Assembly (NCBI RefSeq): GCF_009696445.1
Contig: NZ_VULZ01000001.1
Span: 310,001 to 374,000 of the forward strand
DNA: 64,000 nt
Direction: 5' to 3'
From: Porcincola intestinalis
Lineage (GTDB): Bacteria > Bacillota > Clostridia > Lachnospirales > Lachnospiraceae
In this document: positions 19,352-27,699 of the stretch, one piece after another
How positions within the stretch are numbered: position 1 is the first letter of the stretch
Layout of the letters: every line of letters starts with the position of its first letter
The notes under the pieces: generated by a model
Told to the model about the DNA's origin: nothing
Seen by the model: the letters and a program-made list of their open reading frames with translations, nothing else
The model's database searches: none
Program-made: the position numbers and the translations under genes

Positions 19352-20084
19352 CGACGCGACTATGGAGCAGGTGAAGATCCTGGCAAAACAGCTGAAGATC
19401 CCGACCTTTGTCCAGTATCCTGATCTCCTGCGGCAGGCAGGTGCCGATACCGATTTTGGCAGCCTTCTCCTTACTCTCATGCGTAACGAGTACGATCAGC
19501 GTCAGGAGAACCAGAACCGCCGCCGTTTAAAGCAGGCAGGGCTTCCGTACATGAAGACCCTGGAAGAGCTGGATCTGTCCCGTTACGATGGAAAGATCTC
19601 CGAACTCTTTATAGGCGAACTGGCCAGCTGCCGGTTCATCCGGGAAAAGAAGAACATCATCATGCTGGGAAATCCCGGCCGCGGGCAGACCCACATGGCC
19701 ATCGGGCTGGCTCTGAAAGCCTGCTCGCTTGGGATGAACGTCCTCTTTAAGAACGCCGCCTCTCTTTCCACGGAGCTTTCCGAAGCGCGTGATAATTACG
19801 TTCTCGGCAAGCTGGAGAAGCGGATCCGGAAGGCTGATCTTCTGATCCTGGATGAGATGGGCTATGTGAGTTTCGACCGTTACCAGTCGGAACTGCTTTT
19901 CAAGGTGATCGCTGACCGTAGTGAACGCGGCAGCATTATAGTAACAACAAACCTTCCATTCTCCGAATGGACTACCCTGTTCGAGAACACAGCGATGGTA
20001 GACCGGCTGACGTTCCAGTCATATATCCTCGACATGAACGGTCAATCGTACCGAATCGAACAGGCAAAGAAACAGACACGGTGA
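19344..20084 (+). CDS. istB: IS21 helper ATPase IstB, altered Walker A
   Basis: 246 aa AAA+ helper of IstA. Walker B (LLILDEMGYVSFD) and sensor region (IIVTTNLPFSEW) are intact, but the P-loop reads GNPGRGQTH instead of GNPGTGKTH, so the ATP-binding lysine is glutamine (Q115). The codons are cgc ggg cag, clear in the sequence. Loss of ATP binding would be expected to block target capture. Otherwise full length. Confidence 0.93.
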   Translation: MYNDATMEQVKILAKQLKIPTFVQYPDLLRQAGADTDFGSLLLTLMRNEYDQRQENQNRRRLKQAGLPYMKTLEELDLSRYDGKISELFIGELASCRFIREKKNIIMLGNPGRGQTHMAIGLALKACSLGMNVLFKNAASLSTELSEARDNYVLGKLEKRIRKADLLILDEMGYVSFDRYQSELLFKVIADRSERGSIIVTTNLPFSEWTTLFENTAMVDRLTFQSYILDMNGQSYRIEQAKKQTR

Positions 20085-20210
20085 GTGGCTCACTTTCAAG
20101 CCAGCGTTAGTGGCTCAAAATCAGATCAGCGGGCGGCTCACTTTCTGGTTGACGTTTATATCCAGGTATCGTTCCGAGCCTTGTCTGTTTTCCTTCTGCT
20201 CTCTTTTTTA

Positions 20211-20283
20211 CAGCTACAGTCTAGCATGGAGAAATGACATAAAAATGACTGGACAGGTGACAAATTTGTCACCCGCCCAGTCT
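20211..20283. repeat. Dispersed palindromic repeat, copy 2
   Basis: Flank AGTCTAGCATGGAGAAATGA and palindrome 20247-20282 (arms GACTGGACAGGTGACAAA / TTTGTCACCCGCCCAGTC, 16 of 18 paired) match the element at 4445-4512. It lies just right of the IS21 element, 33 bases before a minus-strand gene stop, where the hairpin could serve as its terminator. Confidence 0.75.
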
Positions 20284-20315
20284 GTGATACCCCGGCGTCA
20301 GACCTTCCTGTTGGT

Positions 20316-20540
20316 TTATTTCACGAAAAGCCGAAGCGACTCCACATCCTCGGGTGTCAGCCTCATACTTGCAGTATAGCTCTTCCCCTCAGGTGTCGTT
20401 GCAGTGATCTCAAAGATCGTCCCAGGCTGAATCGCATGCTCATTCAACGTCTTCCCGAAACTGACGATCTTCGGATGCTGCTCTCTGAAAATATGAAGCC
20501 TCTCTTTTGCCTTTAAAAGACTTCTGGGATTCAGTGCCAT
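20316..20540 (-). CDS. Conserved 74-aa protein of unknown function
   Basis: Starts MALNPRSLLKAKERLHIFRE and continues with a short beta-rich half (PGTIFEITATTPEGKSYTAS) and TPEDVESLRLFVK. I recognise this as a small protein common in Lachnospiraceae, without a known function. The start has GAGGAGGATAAAAAG upstream (rib site 20545-20555), so it is translated. Monocistronic; the palindromic repeat lies after its stop. Confidence 0.7.
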   Translation of the reverse strand: MALNPRSLLKAKERLHIFREQHPKIVSFGKTLNEHAIQPGTIFEITATTPEGKSYTASMRLTPEDVESLRLFVK

Positions 20541-20566
20541 CTTTTTATCCTCCTCAATGATTGAGC

Positions 20567-21121
20567 TTATATATTGTCAAGCTCCAGAAGCATATACACA
20601 AGCTCCTGATAGCCCGAAAACCTCGAATTGAACCCTCTGGGATTCCGTCCGAATTCCTGAAATCCCACACTTCGATACAAGGAGACCGCCCTTTCGTTCT
20701 CTCCCACTACATTCAGTTCCAGCTGCTGATAGCCGGCCTCCCGGGCACAGTGAATACTAGCCTTCGTAAGGATTCTCCCCAGACCAAGTCCCCAGTATTC
20801 CTTCAGCACACTGATGCCAAAATCAGCCCGATGCCTGACCTTATACTTTCTTCCGACAGCCCCAATTCCTGCGATCCCCGCAATCTTCCCATCAATGATG
20901 GCTGCAAGCTCTATCTCGTCCGGACTGTTCATCTTTTCTTCCAGATCGCCTGCCTCCTGCTCCGCGTCAAAACTTTTTTCATCCGGATAGCTCAGCAGAT
21001 AATCGGTCTGTTCATGGGCAAGCGTAAACACATCTAATACAGCACTCCCGTCCGCCCCCGTGCAATTTCGGATGAGGGCTTCTTTTCCATTTTTCAACAT
21101 GACCTTTTGTTCATACTTCAT
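20567..21121 (-). CDS. GNAT-family N-acetyltransferase
   Basis: 184 aa single GNAT domain. Acetyl-CoA binding motif A reads VLKEYWGLGLGRILTKASI, followed by AREAGYQQLELNVVGENERA and LYRSVGFQEFGRNPRGF, which are standard motif B features. Substrate unknown; the length and the YQELVYMLLEL ending fit RimI/YhhY-like acetyltransferases. GAGGAGGATGAC precedes the ATG. Lies in the accessory stretch between the two CRISPR arrays. Confidence 0.88.
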   Translation of the reverse strand: MKYEQKVMLKNGKEALIRNCTGADGSAVLDVFTLAHEQTDYLLSYPDEKSFDAEQEAGDLEEKMNSPDEIELAAIIDGKIAGIAGIGAVGRKYKVRHRADFGISVLKEYWGLGLGRILTKASIHCAREAGYQQLELNVVGENERAVSLYRSVGFQEFGRNPRGFNSRFSGYQELVYMLLELDNI

Positions 21122-21222
21122 GTCATCCTCCTCACCAGGTTCAGACTAAGGTCTGAATGTTCTTCTTTTAAACGGATGTGAACCCTTCATTCATTTTTCT
21201 ATAGCAGATTGTAAAGATCACA

Positions 21223-21921
21223 TCAGTATTCCTGCTGAAAAGAATGCGCATAAAAAGGGCACCTGTCTTTGATACATTGTTCGTTCAATCCTGTGAATTC
21301 GCATTTCATTTGCTCATATTGCAATGTTACATCATAATGAGCATTCACATAATCAACACCATTTTTAAATGCTATCATGGCATCTCTCTTACAACATCTA
21401 GGTCCGTTTATGATCCCCAGTTCACCGATTGCTTTCGATGTAAACTGCATATGACTCCCCCATGACCCGTCTGTCGAAAGCGGGCCGGTTCCATCGATGA
21501 TTGCAAGTGCGGCACCTATAGATGTAATTGCCCCGCAGATTCCCCATAAACCACACATTGCTCCAGGCATTCTAAGTCCCTCTGCCATTAACCTGTCCAG
21601 CGCCTGATCTATATCAATTTCTCCACCTGCATTTTTATATGCCATAAGCAAACTTGCACCATCTAATATATGGTGTTCAGGCCCATTAATACTGACATAT
21701 TCCTTCTTTGCAATATTCTTAAATATGAGAACCGGATTCGTACCTTGTTCTTTCTTTATATCAGCTACAATCAGCTCTGCCTTTTCTTTTATTGACATAG
21801 AAGATTTCCTTTCGAATTCATGAATATAGTGCATTCCGCTTCTGGACAATCCGGTAAGTTCCTGCAGCTCCTTTTGCGTCACGGAAGGATATTCTGTGAT
21901 CGCCTTACAAACCTTGTTCAT
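21223..21921 (-). CDS. DUF5714-family protein
   Basis: 232 aa. The N-terminus (EYPSVTQKELQELTGLSRSG) looks like a helix-turn-helix. The main body carries cysteine-rich conserved stretches: MPGAMCGLWGICGAITS, GPRCCKRDAMIA and CIKDRCPFYAH. This pattern matches the DUF5714 family, usually found alone or fused to radical-SAM or methyltransferase domains, and no reaction is established. The cysteines suggest metal or cluster binding (inference). It neighbours a broken methyltransferase gene, so the two may once have worked together. Confidence 0.7.
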   Translation of the reverse strand: MNKVCKAITEYPSVTQKELQELTGLSRSGMHYIHEFERKSSMSIKEKAELIVADIKKEQGTNPVLIFKNIAKKEYVSINGPEHHILDGASLLMAYKNAGGEIDIDQALDRLMAEGLRMPGAMCGLWGICGAITSIGAALAIIDGTGPLSTDGSWGSHMQFTSKAIGELGIINGPRCCKRDAMIAFKNGVDYVNAHYDVTLQYEQMKCEFTGLNEQCIKDRCPFYAHSFQQEY

Positions 21922-21989
21922 ATTAGACAGCTCCAGTCCCGGAATTTCTTTTTGTTCCGTTTATTGGTCAGTATCTATTGGTTTTGGGT

Positions 21990-22578
21990 CTATAAAGGCG
22001 CTGTCTCTGATACAATGCCCGACGACGACCTCCGGCAAATCATTATAATGCCGGCACAATATGAGACTCGTGTAAAAGATAAACCTGGGAACGCGCTTCT
22101 CAGTTCACCGGCCACAAAATAGATCTCTTCATGATCCCATTTATCACCAGATGTCAGCCGACATGTGTCTAATTCCTCCCGCGTTTCAAAAGCGACATCT
22201 CCAATCAGAATCTGCCCGTTTTCATTCAGATGCAATAGAATCGTAGCGTTGACGTTTCAACGGCTCGGCCAGTCCCTGCGTAAAATCCCACTGATAGAGA
22301 TGTGCTCCCGGCATTTTCTGTGCTGCCAGTTCAATCATTCTGGACGAGAAATCCTGACCATAAACTGTACACCCATTCTCATATAATATTGATGTGAGTG
22401 TTCCGGTCCCAAATCCGATATCAAGTACGACGGCATTTTTCTTCTTCATGATGACCTGAAAGATTCTCCCGAGCACATCCTTGTAACCGGCAAATGGATA
22501 TGTGTACTCGTCATCAGAAATACCAACTGTGCTGTCATATCCATCAGCCCACAGATCAAAACCTTTGTTGTCGAGCAT
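21990..22578 (-). pseudogene. Class I SAM-dependent methyltransferase, internal deletion and frameshift
   Basis: N-terminal part (22222-22578) has the SAM-binding motif VVLDIGFGTGTL and QDFSSRMIELA. The C-terminal part (21990-22235) reads HLNENGQILIGDVAFETREE and continues in another frame. At the junction (about 22230-22245) the first frame ends RYDSIASE-stop while the second continues as LLHLNENG. About 25-30 residues expected between these motifs are missing, so a small out-of-frame deletion has removed the catalytic middle. Close relatives are YrrT-like methyltransferases. Non-functional. Confidence 0.8.
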
Positions 22579-22630
22579 CCTTACCTCCGCAAATTATGGA
22601 TTATGATTCTCCCATCCGGATGAACTCAAT

Positions 22631-23653
22631 TCATTTCTCTGCCAATCCCTCACCCAATATCTCAGCAAATTGTTCCAGCCCATCCCGATCTGAAGTGCTG
22701 AACCGTCTGAAGAAGGGGCTGTCAATATCCAGGACACCATATAGACTGCCCTTTTTACAGATAGGCAGCACAATCTCAGACCGCGAATCGCTGTCGCAGG
22801 CAATGTGGCCGGCAAATTCATGCACATTCTCCACAAGGACCGTCTCTCCCTCTGCCGCTGCTGTTCCGCACACGCCTTTTCCAAAAGGGATCCGGACACA
22901 GGCCGGCTTGCCCTGAAATGGCCCGAGCAGCAACTCATTTCCCTGTGAAATATAGACCCCTGCCCAGTTAATTCCTTGCAAAGTCTGATAGATCAGAGCA
23001 GAAGCATTGGAAAGAATTGTGATATCCGAATCGACACCCTGCATCAGGCTCTTCAGCTGCCGGCAAAGAAGATCATAATCGGTATGATAATCTGGGAATG
23101 AATCTTCGAACTTGTATTCCCTGACTTCTGCATTCTTTATACCGAATGCTGCGAACTCCTCATTCCTCATATCACGGAAATAGGATTCGATCATACGGGA
23201 TATGCCATTATGAGCGACTAAGAGATACGTCTTCTCCGGTTCCTTTTCGATATCATCGATCAGGTTATAAATCCTTTGTGCCGTCTTCATCATGGATTCT
23301 CCTCCGCCGTAACTGTCAGCGAAGTTCTCCTTGGCCCTGGCAAATTCCGAGCCGTCCCTTGCGGTTCCTTCCCATCTGCCAAAATTCTGCTCCACCAGGC
23401 GCGGCTCAATTCGTACCGGGACTCCGATTACATGCGAGATTTCCACCGCTGTGTCAAAGGCACGAGACAAAGGAGAGGTCATAATCTCATCAATATGGAT
23501 CTCGCCATGATCAATCTTCTTTCTTAGCATCTGCCCGGTCTTTCTTGCCTGTTCACGACCAAGCTCCGTCAATGGACTGTCCGTTGCACCACAGATTTTA
23601 TTTTCAACATTCCATACCGTCTGTCCGTGACGGACAAAATAAAAATGCCCCAT
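22631..23653 (-). CDS. Histidine phosphatase fused to free-methionine-(R)-sulfoxide reductase GAF domain
   Basis: 340 aa fusion. Residues 1-190 are a phosphoglycerate-mutase-like phosphatase with R8-H9-G10 (FVRHGQTVWN), acid region TSPLSRAFDTA and second histidine H148 (LVAHNGISR). Residues 195-340 form a GAF domain with every fRMsr landmark: INWAGVYI, LLLGPFQGKPACVRI (C252), GKGVCGTAA (C262) and GHIACDSDSRSEIVLP (C286), the three cysteines that reduce free methionine-R-sulfoxide. A joint role in repairing or clearing oxidised metabolites is inference. Both active sites look intact. Confidence 0.85.
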   Translation of the reverse strand: MGHFYFVRHGQTVWNVENKICGATDSPLTELGREQARKTGQMLRKKIDHGEIHIDEIMTSPLSRAFDTAVEISHVIGVPVRIEPRLVEQNFGRWEGTARDGSEFARAKENFADSYGGGESMMKTAQRIYNLIDDIEKEPEKTYLLVAHNGISRMIESYFRDMRNEEFAAFGIKNAEVREYKFEDSFPDYHTDYDLLCRQLKSLMQGVDSDITILSNASALIYQTLQGINWAGVYISQGNELLLGPFQGKPACVRIPFGKGVCGTAAAEGETVLVENVHEFAGHIACDSDSRSEIVLPICKKGSLYGVLDIDSPFFRRFSTSDRDGLEQFAEILGEGLAEK

Positions 23654-23913
23654 GTCAGCTTCGTTTCCCTTCTTCGCCTGTGATTTCGGTCATACCATTA
23701 TTGTGAATGTCAACCACTTTTTTAAGTGGTATGGTAAGCGCCGAATGTCAATAAAAAGCTCAACGATTTTTTGTCTGTTTCTCCCTTTAAGCTTGCGGAT
23801 CCGTTTCGGGGCCGGAATAAGGACTTATATTGTCAACTTAAGGGGTGATTCATCTTCTCTATGGTATGGTAAGCAGATTTTTATCGCCGATTTTTATGTT
23901 CTTCGGTAATGAG

Positions 23914-25794
23914 TTCTTACACCTTTACGAATTTACAAGGTTCTCAAACGGACGGACTGGGAATAACAGCCGAAACGAGGCTTGACACCTTTACGAATTT
24001 ACAAGGTTCTCAAACCAGCAGGGTATTAGCTTTTTCGCTGTCACTGCTTGACACCTTTACGAATTTACAAGGTTCTCAAACATTTGCAAAGTGAACTGTC
24101 TAGATGGTTTCGCTTGACACCTTTACGAATTTACAAGGTTCTCAAACGCAGTTATCACAGCCCTGTCATCCTCTGGGGCTTGACACCTTTACGAATTTAC
24201 AAGGTTCTCAAACTTCTTCAGCATTATTTATTCCTCCTTTGCGGCTTGACACCTTTACGAATTTACAAGGTTCTCAAACCTGGATGGCGTAGTATTTTAG
24301 TCGCTTTCTGCTTGACACCTTTACGAATTTACAAGGTTCTCAAACTCGTCTTCGTCATGCTTTATCGCCATGACGGCTTGACACCTTTACGAATTTACAA
24401 GGTTCTCAAACTGCTTGGTAAAGCAGCACACCGTGGTGAAAGCTTGACACCTTTACGAATTTACAAGGTTCTCAAACTAATAGTCTCGTGCCGGGTTATT
24501 CTTATCGGCTTGACACCTTTACGAATTTACAAGGTTCTCAAACCGAGGGCGGGGACAAGGCCCGAGAGATCTAGCTTGACACCTTTACGAATTTACAAGG
24601 TTCTCAAACGCCTTTGCATCGTTGACAACCAGCGAGTGAGCTTGACACCTTTACGAATTTACAAGGTTCTCAAACCGGATTGTGTCTAACCTGACGCCGG
24701 ACGGGCTTGACACCTTTACGAATTTACAAGGTTCTCAAACCGGTCGATGTTGTTGCTCGCTGTCGCAGTCGCTTGACACCTTTACGAATTTACAAGGTTC
24801 TCAAACAACTAAACCGATGTTTATACTTCTCATATTGCTTGACACCTTTACGAATTTACAAGGTTCTCAAACAGGCTAGGCGGCCAAAAGACCACTGCGG
24901 AGGCTTGACACCTTTACGAATTTACAAGGTTCTCAAACTGCATGTCTGCCCATCTCTCTAAGTGCTAGCGCTTGACACCTTTACGAATTTACAAGGTTCT
25001 CAAACCAACCTTTTAAAGGAATATAGAGAAATACAGCTTGACACCTTTACGAATTTACAAGGTTCTCAAACGTAAACATGCTTTCCTCCCTTCACAGCTT
25101 GGCTTGACACCTTTACGAATTTACAAGGTTCTCAAACCGACATTCGGCGGACGGCGTCTCTGCTTCAGCTTGACACCTTTACGAATTTACAAGGTTCTCA
25201 AACACCTATAAGGGTCGTACATGGTACGGAATTGCTTGACACCTTTACGAATTTACAAGGTTCTCAAACCATGTCATGCCGCGATACAAAAAACGTGAGC
25301 TTGACACCTTTACGAATTTACAAGGTTCTCAAACTGTACTTACGGTACATTGAAAGCTTGATAGCTTGACACCTTTACGAATTTACAAGGTTCTCAAACT
25401 GAAGACAACGATGTGGCGCAGCAGCTGACGCTTGACACCTTTACGAATTTACAAGGTTCTCAAACGGCGGGCTGGATTTTGCAGACCGGATATAGCTTGA
25501 CACCTTTACGAATTTACAAGGTTCTCAAACTTGCTCCAGTATAAGCAAGGCATCTTATTGGCTTGACACCTTTACGAATTTACAAGGTTCTCAAACCATG
25601 AGTACAAACAAGAAGGAGTCCCGGTTGCTTGACACCTTTACGAATTTACAAGGTTCTCAAACCGATTGTGTGCAATACCTCACGCATGAAGAGCTTGACA
25701 CCTTTACGAATTTACAAGGTTCTCAAACTGCAGCCCTAATTTGTCCGCCAATTCCTCTGCTTGACACCTTTACGAATTTACAAGGTTCTCAAAC
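23914..25794 (-). CRISPR. Main type II-A CRISPR array, 29 repeats and 28 spacers
   Basis: 36-bp repeats identical to those of the minor array. Repeat starts run 23914, 23980, 24046 and so on to 25693 and 25759, mostly with a 66-bp period and spacers of 29-31 bp. The repeat at 23914 is degenerate in its first five bases (TTCTT for GCTTG), marking the old, leader-distal end. crRNA is read on the minus strand from the leader at 25795-25842, the same direction as the cas operon. All 28 spacers look distinct. The 260 bases left of the array contain only AT-rich non-coding DNA with a twice-repeated GGTATGGTAAGC. Confidence 0.98.
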
Positions 25795-25842
25795 CTCAAA
25801 TGGTCTTCACCGAACCTCCTCTGCCTGGTTTGCAGCATAAAT
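25795..25842 (-). promoter_or_regulatory. CRISPR leader with ATTTGAG anchor
   Basis: 48 bases between the csn2 stop and the newest repeat. On the minus strand it ends GACCATTTGAG directly before the repeat; ATTTGAG is the leader-anchoring sequence that directs Cas1-Cas2 integration in type II-A systems. The promoter must lie here or within the csn2 3' end. An exact copy is present at 17739-17786. Confidence 0.85.
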
Positions 25843-26520
25843 TCAAAGGTTTTTCTGAATCAAGCACATGTCCTTATCAATAATATAGCGCTTATCACCT
25901 GTTCTGTCCAAAGGTTCCGTCCCCTCAATAAGCAGCAGATATACCTTATGATTCACACAGCTTTCCACTAATTCGCAATATTCATCATTCGAAAGAAAAC
26001 TTCCTAGATTCATAAAAACCATTACCGGAAGAAAAAGTAAATCTGAGCAGATTCTCACTTCCATCAAGAGTTTCTCTATGAGAGAAAGTCCCTCTTCCTC
26101 TATTCTTAAATCGAACAGCTTGTATAGATCTTCGTCTTTAAAGTCAATATCATAGGTTAATCCATCAAACCGTACAGCTCCTAAAATTCTATCAAAATAT
26201 TGAATTACCGCTGTTAACAACTCGCTCCGTTCTTGAGGGAACTCCATTGCTGCACAGCTTATTGTTTTATATAGTTTCCCAATAATTTTCCGATTATTCA
26301 GAATATCCTCGAAAGGATTCAGCTGTAAAAATATATTCTTTTCCAATGACAGCAGTTGATTCCCTTCAGATAAAATCACATCATCTCCTTCCGAATTCAT
26401 CTGGCTCAGAATCGCTGATATCATTTTTTGAAGATGCTGAGGATTCTCAATAACAAGCGTAACCGGTCGCAATTCATCTAACTGCAAATCCACATTACAG
26501 GGCGAATAAATCCATCTCAT
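25843..26520 (-). CDS. csn2: CRISPR adaptation protein Csn2
   Basis: 225 aa, last gene of the cas operon. Csn2 forms a DNA-end-binding ring that works with Cas1, Cas2 and Cas9 in spacer acquisition. Family features: MRWIYSPCNVDLQLDELRPV start, EGNQLLSLEKNIFLQLNPFE, KLYKTISCAAMEFPQER and a LLLIEG strand near the C-terminus. Length fits the short Csn2 type. Start overlaps the cas2 stop by 4 bases. Presence of csn2 assigns the locus to subtype II-A. Its last 28 codons are duplicated at 17787-17874. Confidence 0.9.
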   Translation of the reverse strand: MRWIYSPCNVDLQLDELRPVTLVIENPQHLQKMISAILSQMNSEGDDVILSEGNQLLSLEKNIFLQLNPFEDILNNRKIIGKLYKTISCAAMEFPQERSELLTAVIQYFDRILGAVRFDGLTYDIDFKDEDLYKLFDLRIEEEGLSLIEKLLMEVRICSDLLFLPVMVFMNLGSFLSNDEYCELVESCVNHKVYLLLIEGTEPLDRTGDKRYIIDKDMCLIQKNL

Positions 26521-26837
26521 AGAATTATGAGCCTCCTATCATCAGTAATGATTTCCGATGCCGCCTCACCTACAACATATTCCATCTTCGAATACTCTTT
26601 TTCCGTGACTCTCAAGACCTGAACCAAGCCACTCTTCGGCTTATTCTTCTTGATATTGGATAGCATGGTTTCAGCCGCTGTTGAATTTTGTGCAAGCTTG
26701 CAATAGATACTCTCCTGCAGCATCAAGTATCCATTCTTAACCAGAAATTTACGAAATGCTCTATATTCTTTTCGGTCTTCTGCAGTATCTACCGGAAGAT
26801 CAAACATCACCAGAACTCTCATATATCTATAGCTCAT
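26517..26837 (-). CDS. cas2: CRISPR-associated endoribonuclease-fold protein Cas2
   Basis: 106 aa ferredoxin-fold protein that bridges two Cas1 dimers in the integrase complex. Starts MSYRYMRVLVMFDLPVDTAE with the conserved aspartate D13 in the MFDLP strand; AFRKFLVKNGYLMLQESIYC is the usual Cas2 helix and dimer strand. Overlaps cas1 by 11 bases and csn2 by 4, indicating coupled translation. Confidence 0.95.
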   Translation of the reverse strand: MSYRYMRVLVMFDLPVDTAEDRKEYRAFRKFLVKNGYLMLQESIYCKLAQNSTAAETMLSNIKKNKPKSGLVQVLRVTEKEYSKMEYVVGEAASEIITDDRRLIIL

Positions 26838-27699
26838 TTTGATAAAACCGAATTAATGACACATCTTTATCCTCTAATGCATCGAATACACTATGTGTGT
26901 AAATTTTAACAGCATTTCCAATATATTCTTTCCTACCGTTGATTGAAACCTCCTGCTCTAAAAGAGCTAACATCTGATGTTTCTCATCTGTTTCAAATTT
27001 GTCCGGCTGATGAGTAATGACACATTCGTCAACCAGAGGTCGGAATGGTTCCATTAAATCCGATGCCAAATTAAATGGATTAAACATATTATCATGAAAG
27101 AGCCCTAGTTGCGTAAGATAACCATTGGCGACAATCTCCCGGGTAAAAAGAGACAAGATAAGGCTATATCCATAATTCAAAGCTGCATTAATTGGTGAGT
27201 CCTCAGCTCGAGTGAATTTTTTCCCAAACAGTGCATTGAAATACACTTTAGCTGCATGTCCCTCACGATTTGTAGTATCACCCAAAGTCATCTCAGCCAG
27301 ATATCCTTGCAATTTATCTCCTTCCGACAGTTTATGACGTAGTAAAACTTCAGATTGCTTGCGAATCTTTTCCGAAACAATTTCTGTCCAGACGGCACTC
27401 TTAATATCCTCAGACCATTGGATCTGACTACGAACTTTTGCACTGGTATCATGGCTTCCGTAATATGGCATCAACTCCGCACAGGGATTCCTTCTTTGAT
27501 CGCAGAACACAACTTTCACCTTGTTTCGAACCAGTTCTGCTAAAAGATAGCCCGTCATAGCAACCGCTGTGTTCTCAATCATAAGAAGTTCTATTTCATT
27601 AATGAAGATTCTCTTGGTCTCTTCACCCCGGACTACGAGATATCCATTCTCGTAGTCCAGTTTTGCATTGTGTGAGACCACAACAGTCCGCCAACTCAT
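26827..27699 (-). CDS. cas1: CRISPR integrase Cas1
   Basis: 290 aa, the catalytic subunit of spacer integration. Metal ligands are visible as E146 (NREGHAAK), H202 (LGLFHDN) and D214/E217 (SDLMEPFRP). The N-terminal beta-domain starts MSWRTVVVSHNAKLDYENGY. Start overlaps the cas9 stop by 4 bases (ATGA). Length and motifs match type II-A Cas1. Confidence 0.96.
   Translation of the reverse strand: MSWRTVVVSHNAKLDYENGYLVVRGEETKRIFINEIELLMIENTAVAMTGYLLAELVRNKVKVVFCDQRRNPCAELMPYYGSHDTSAKVRSQIQWSEDIKSAVWTEIVSEKIRKQSEVLLRHKLSEGDKLQGYLAEMTLGDTTNREGHAAKVYFNALFGKKFTRAEDSPINAALNYGYSLILSLFTREIVANGYLTQLGLFHDNMFNPFNLASDLMEPFRPLVDECVITHQPDKFETDEKHQMLALLEQEVSINGRKEYIGNAVKIYTHSVFDALEDKDVSLIRFYQNEL

Larger units (their letters stand above)
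17875..20160 (+). mobile_element. IS21-family insertion sequence
   Basis: istA and istB with overlapping frames, bounded by multiple-copy inverted repeats: GAAAGTGAGCCACT at 17887-17900 and its inverse at 20084-20098 and near 20134-20145. The left end (TATAAATGCTACTCTGAAAG) and the inverted right end (TATAAACGTCAACCAGAAAG) align, which places the termini near 17875 and 20160. It interrupts the duplicated csn2 end. No clear target duplication was found, and the IstB Walker A is altered. Confidence 0.88.

Noticed and set aside
17180-25800. Open frames through the arrays encoding repeated LTPLRIYKVLK or LDTFTNLQGSQT
   Set aside because: They are translations of the CRISPR repeat; no start signals or protein-like spacers.
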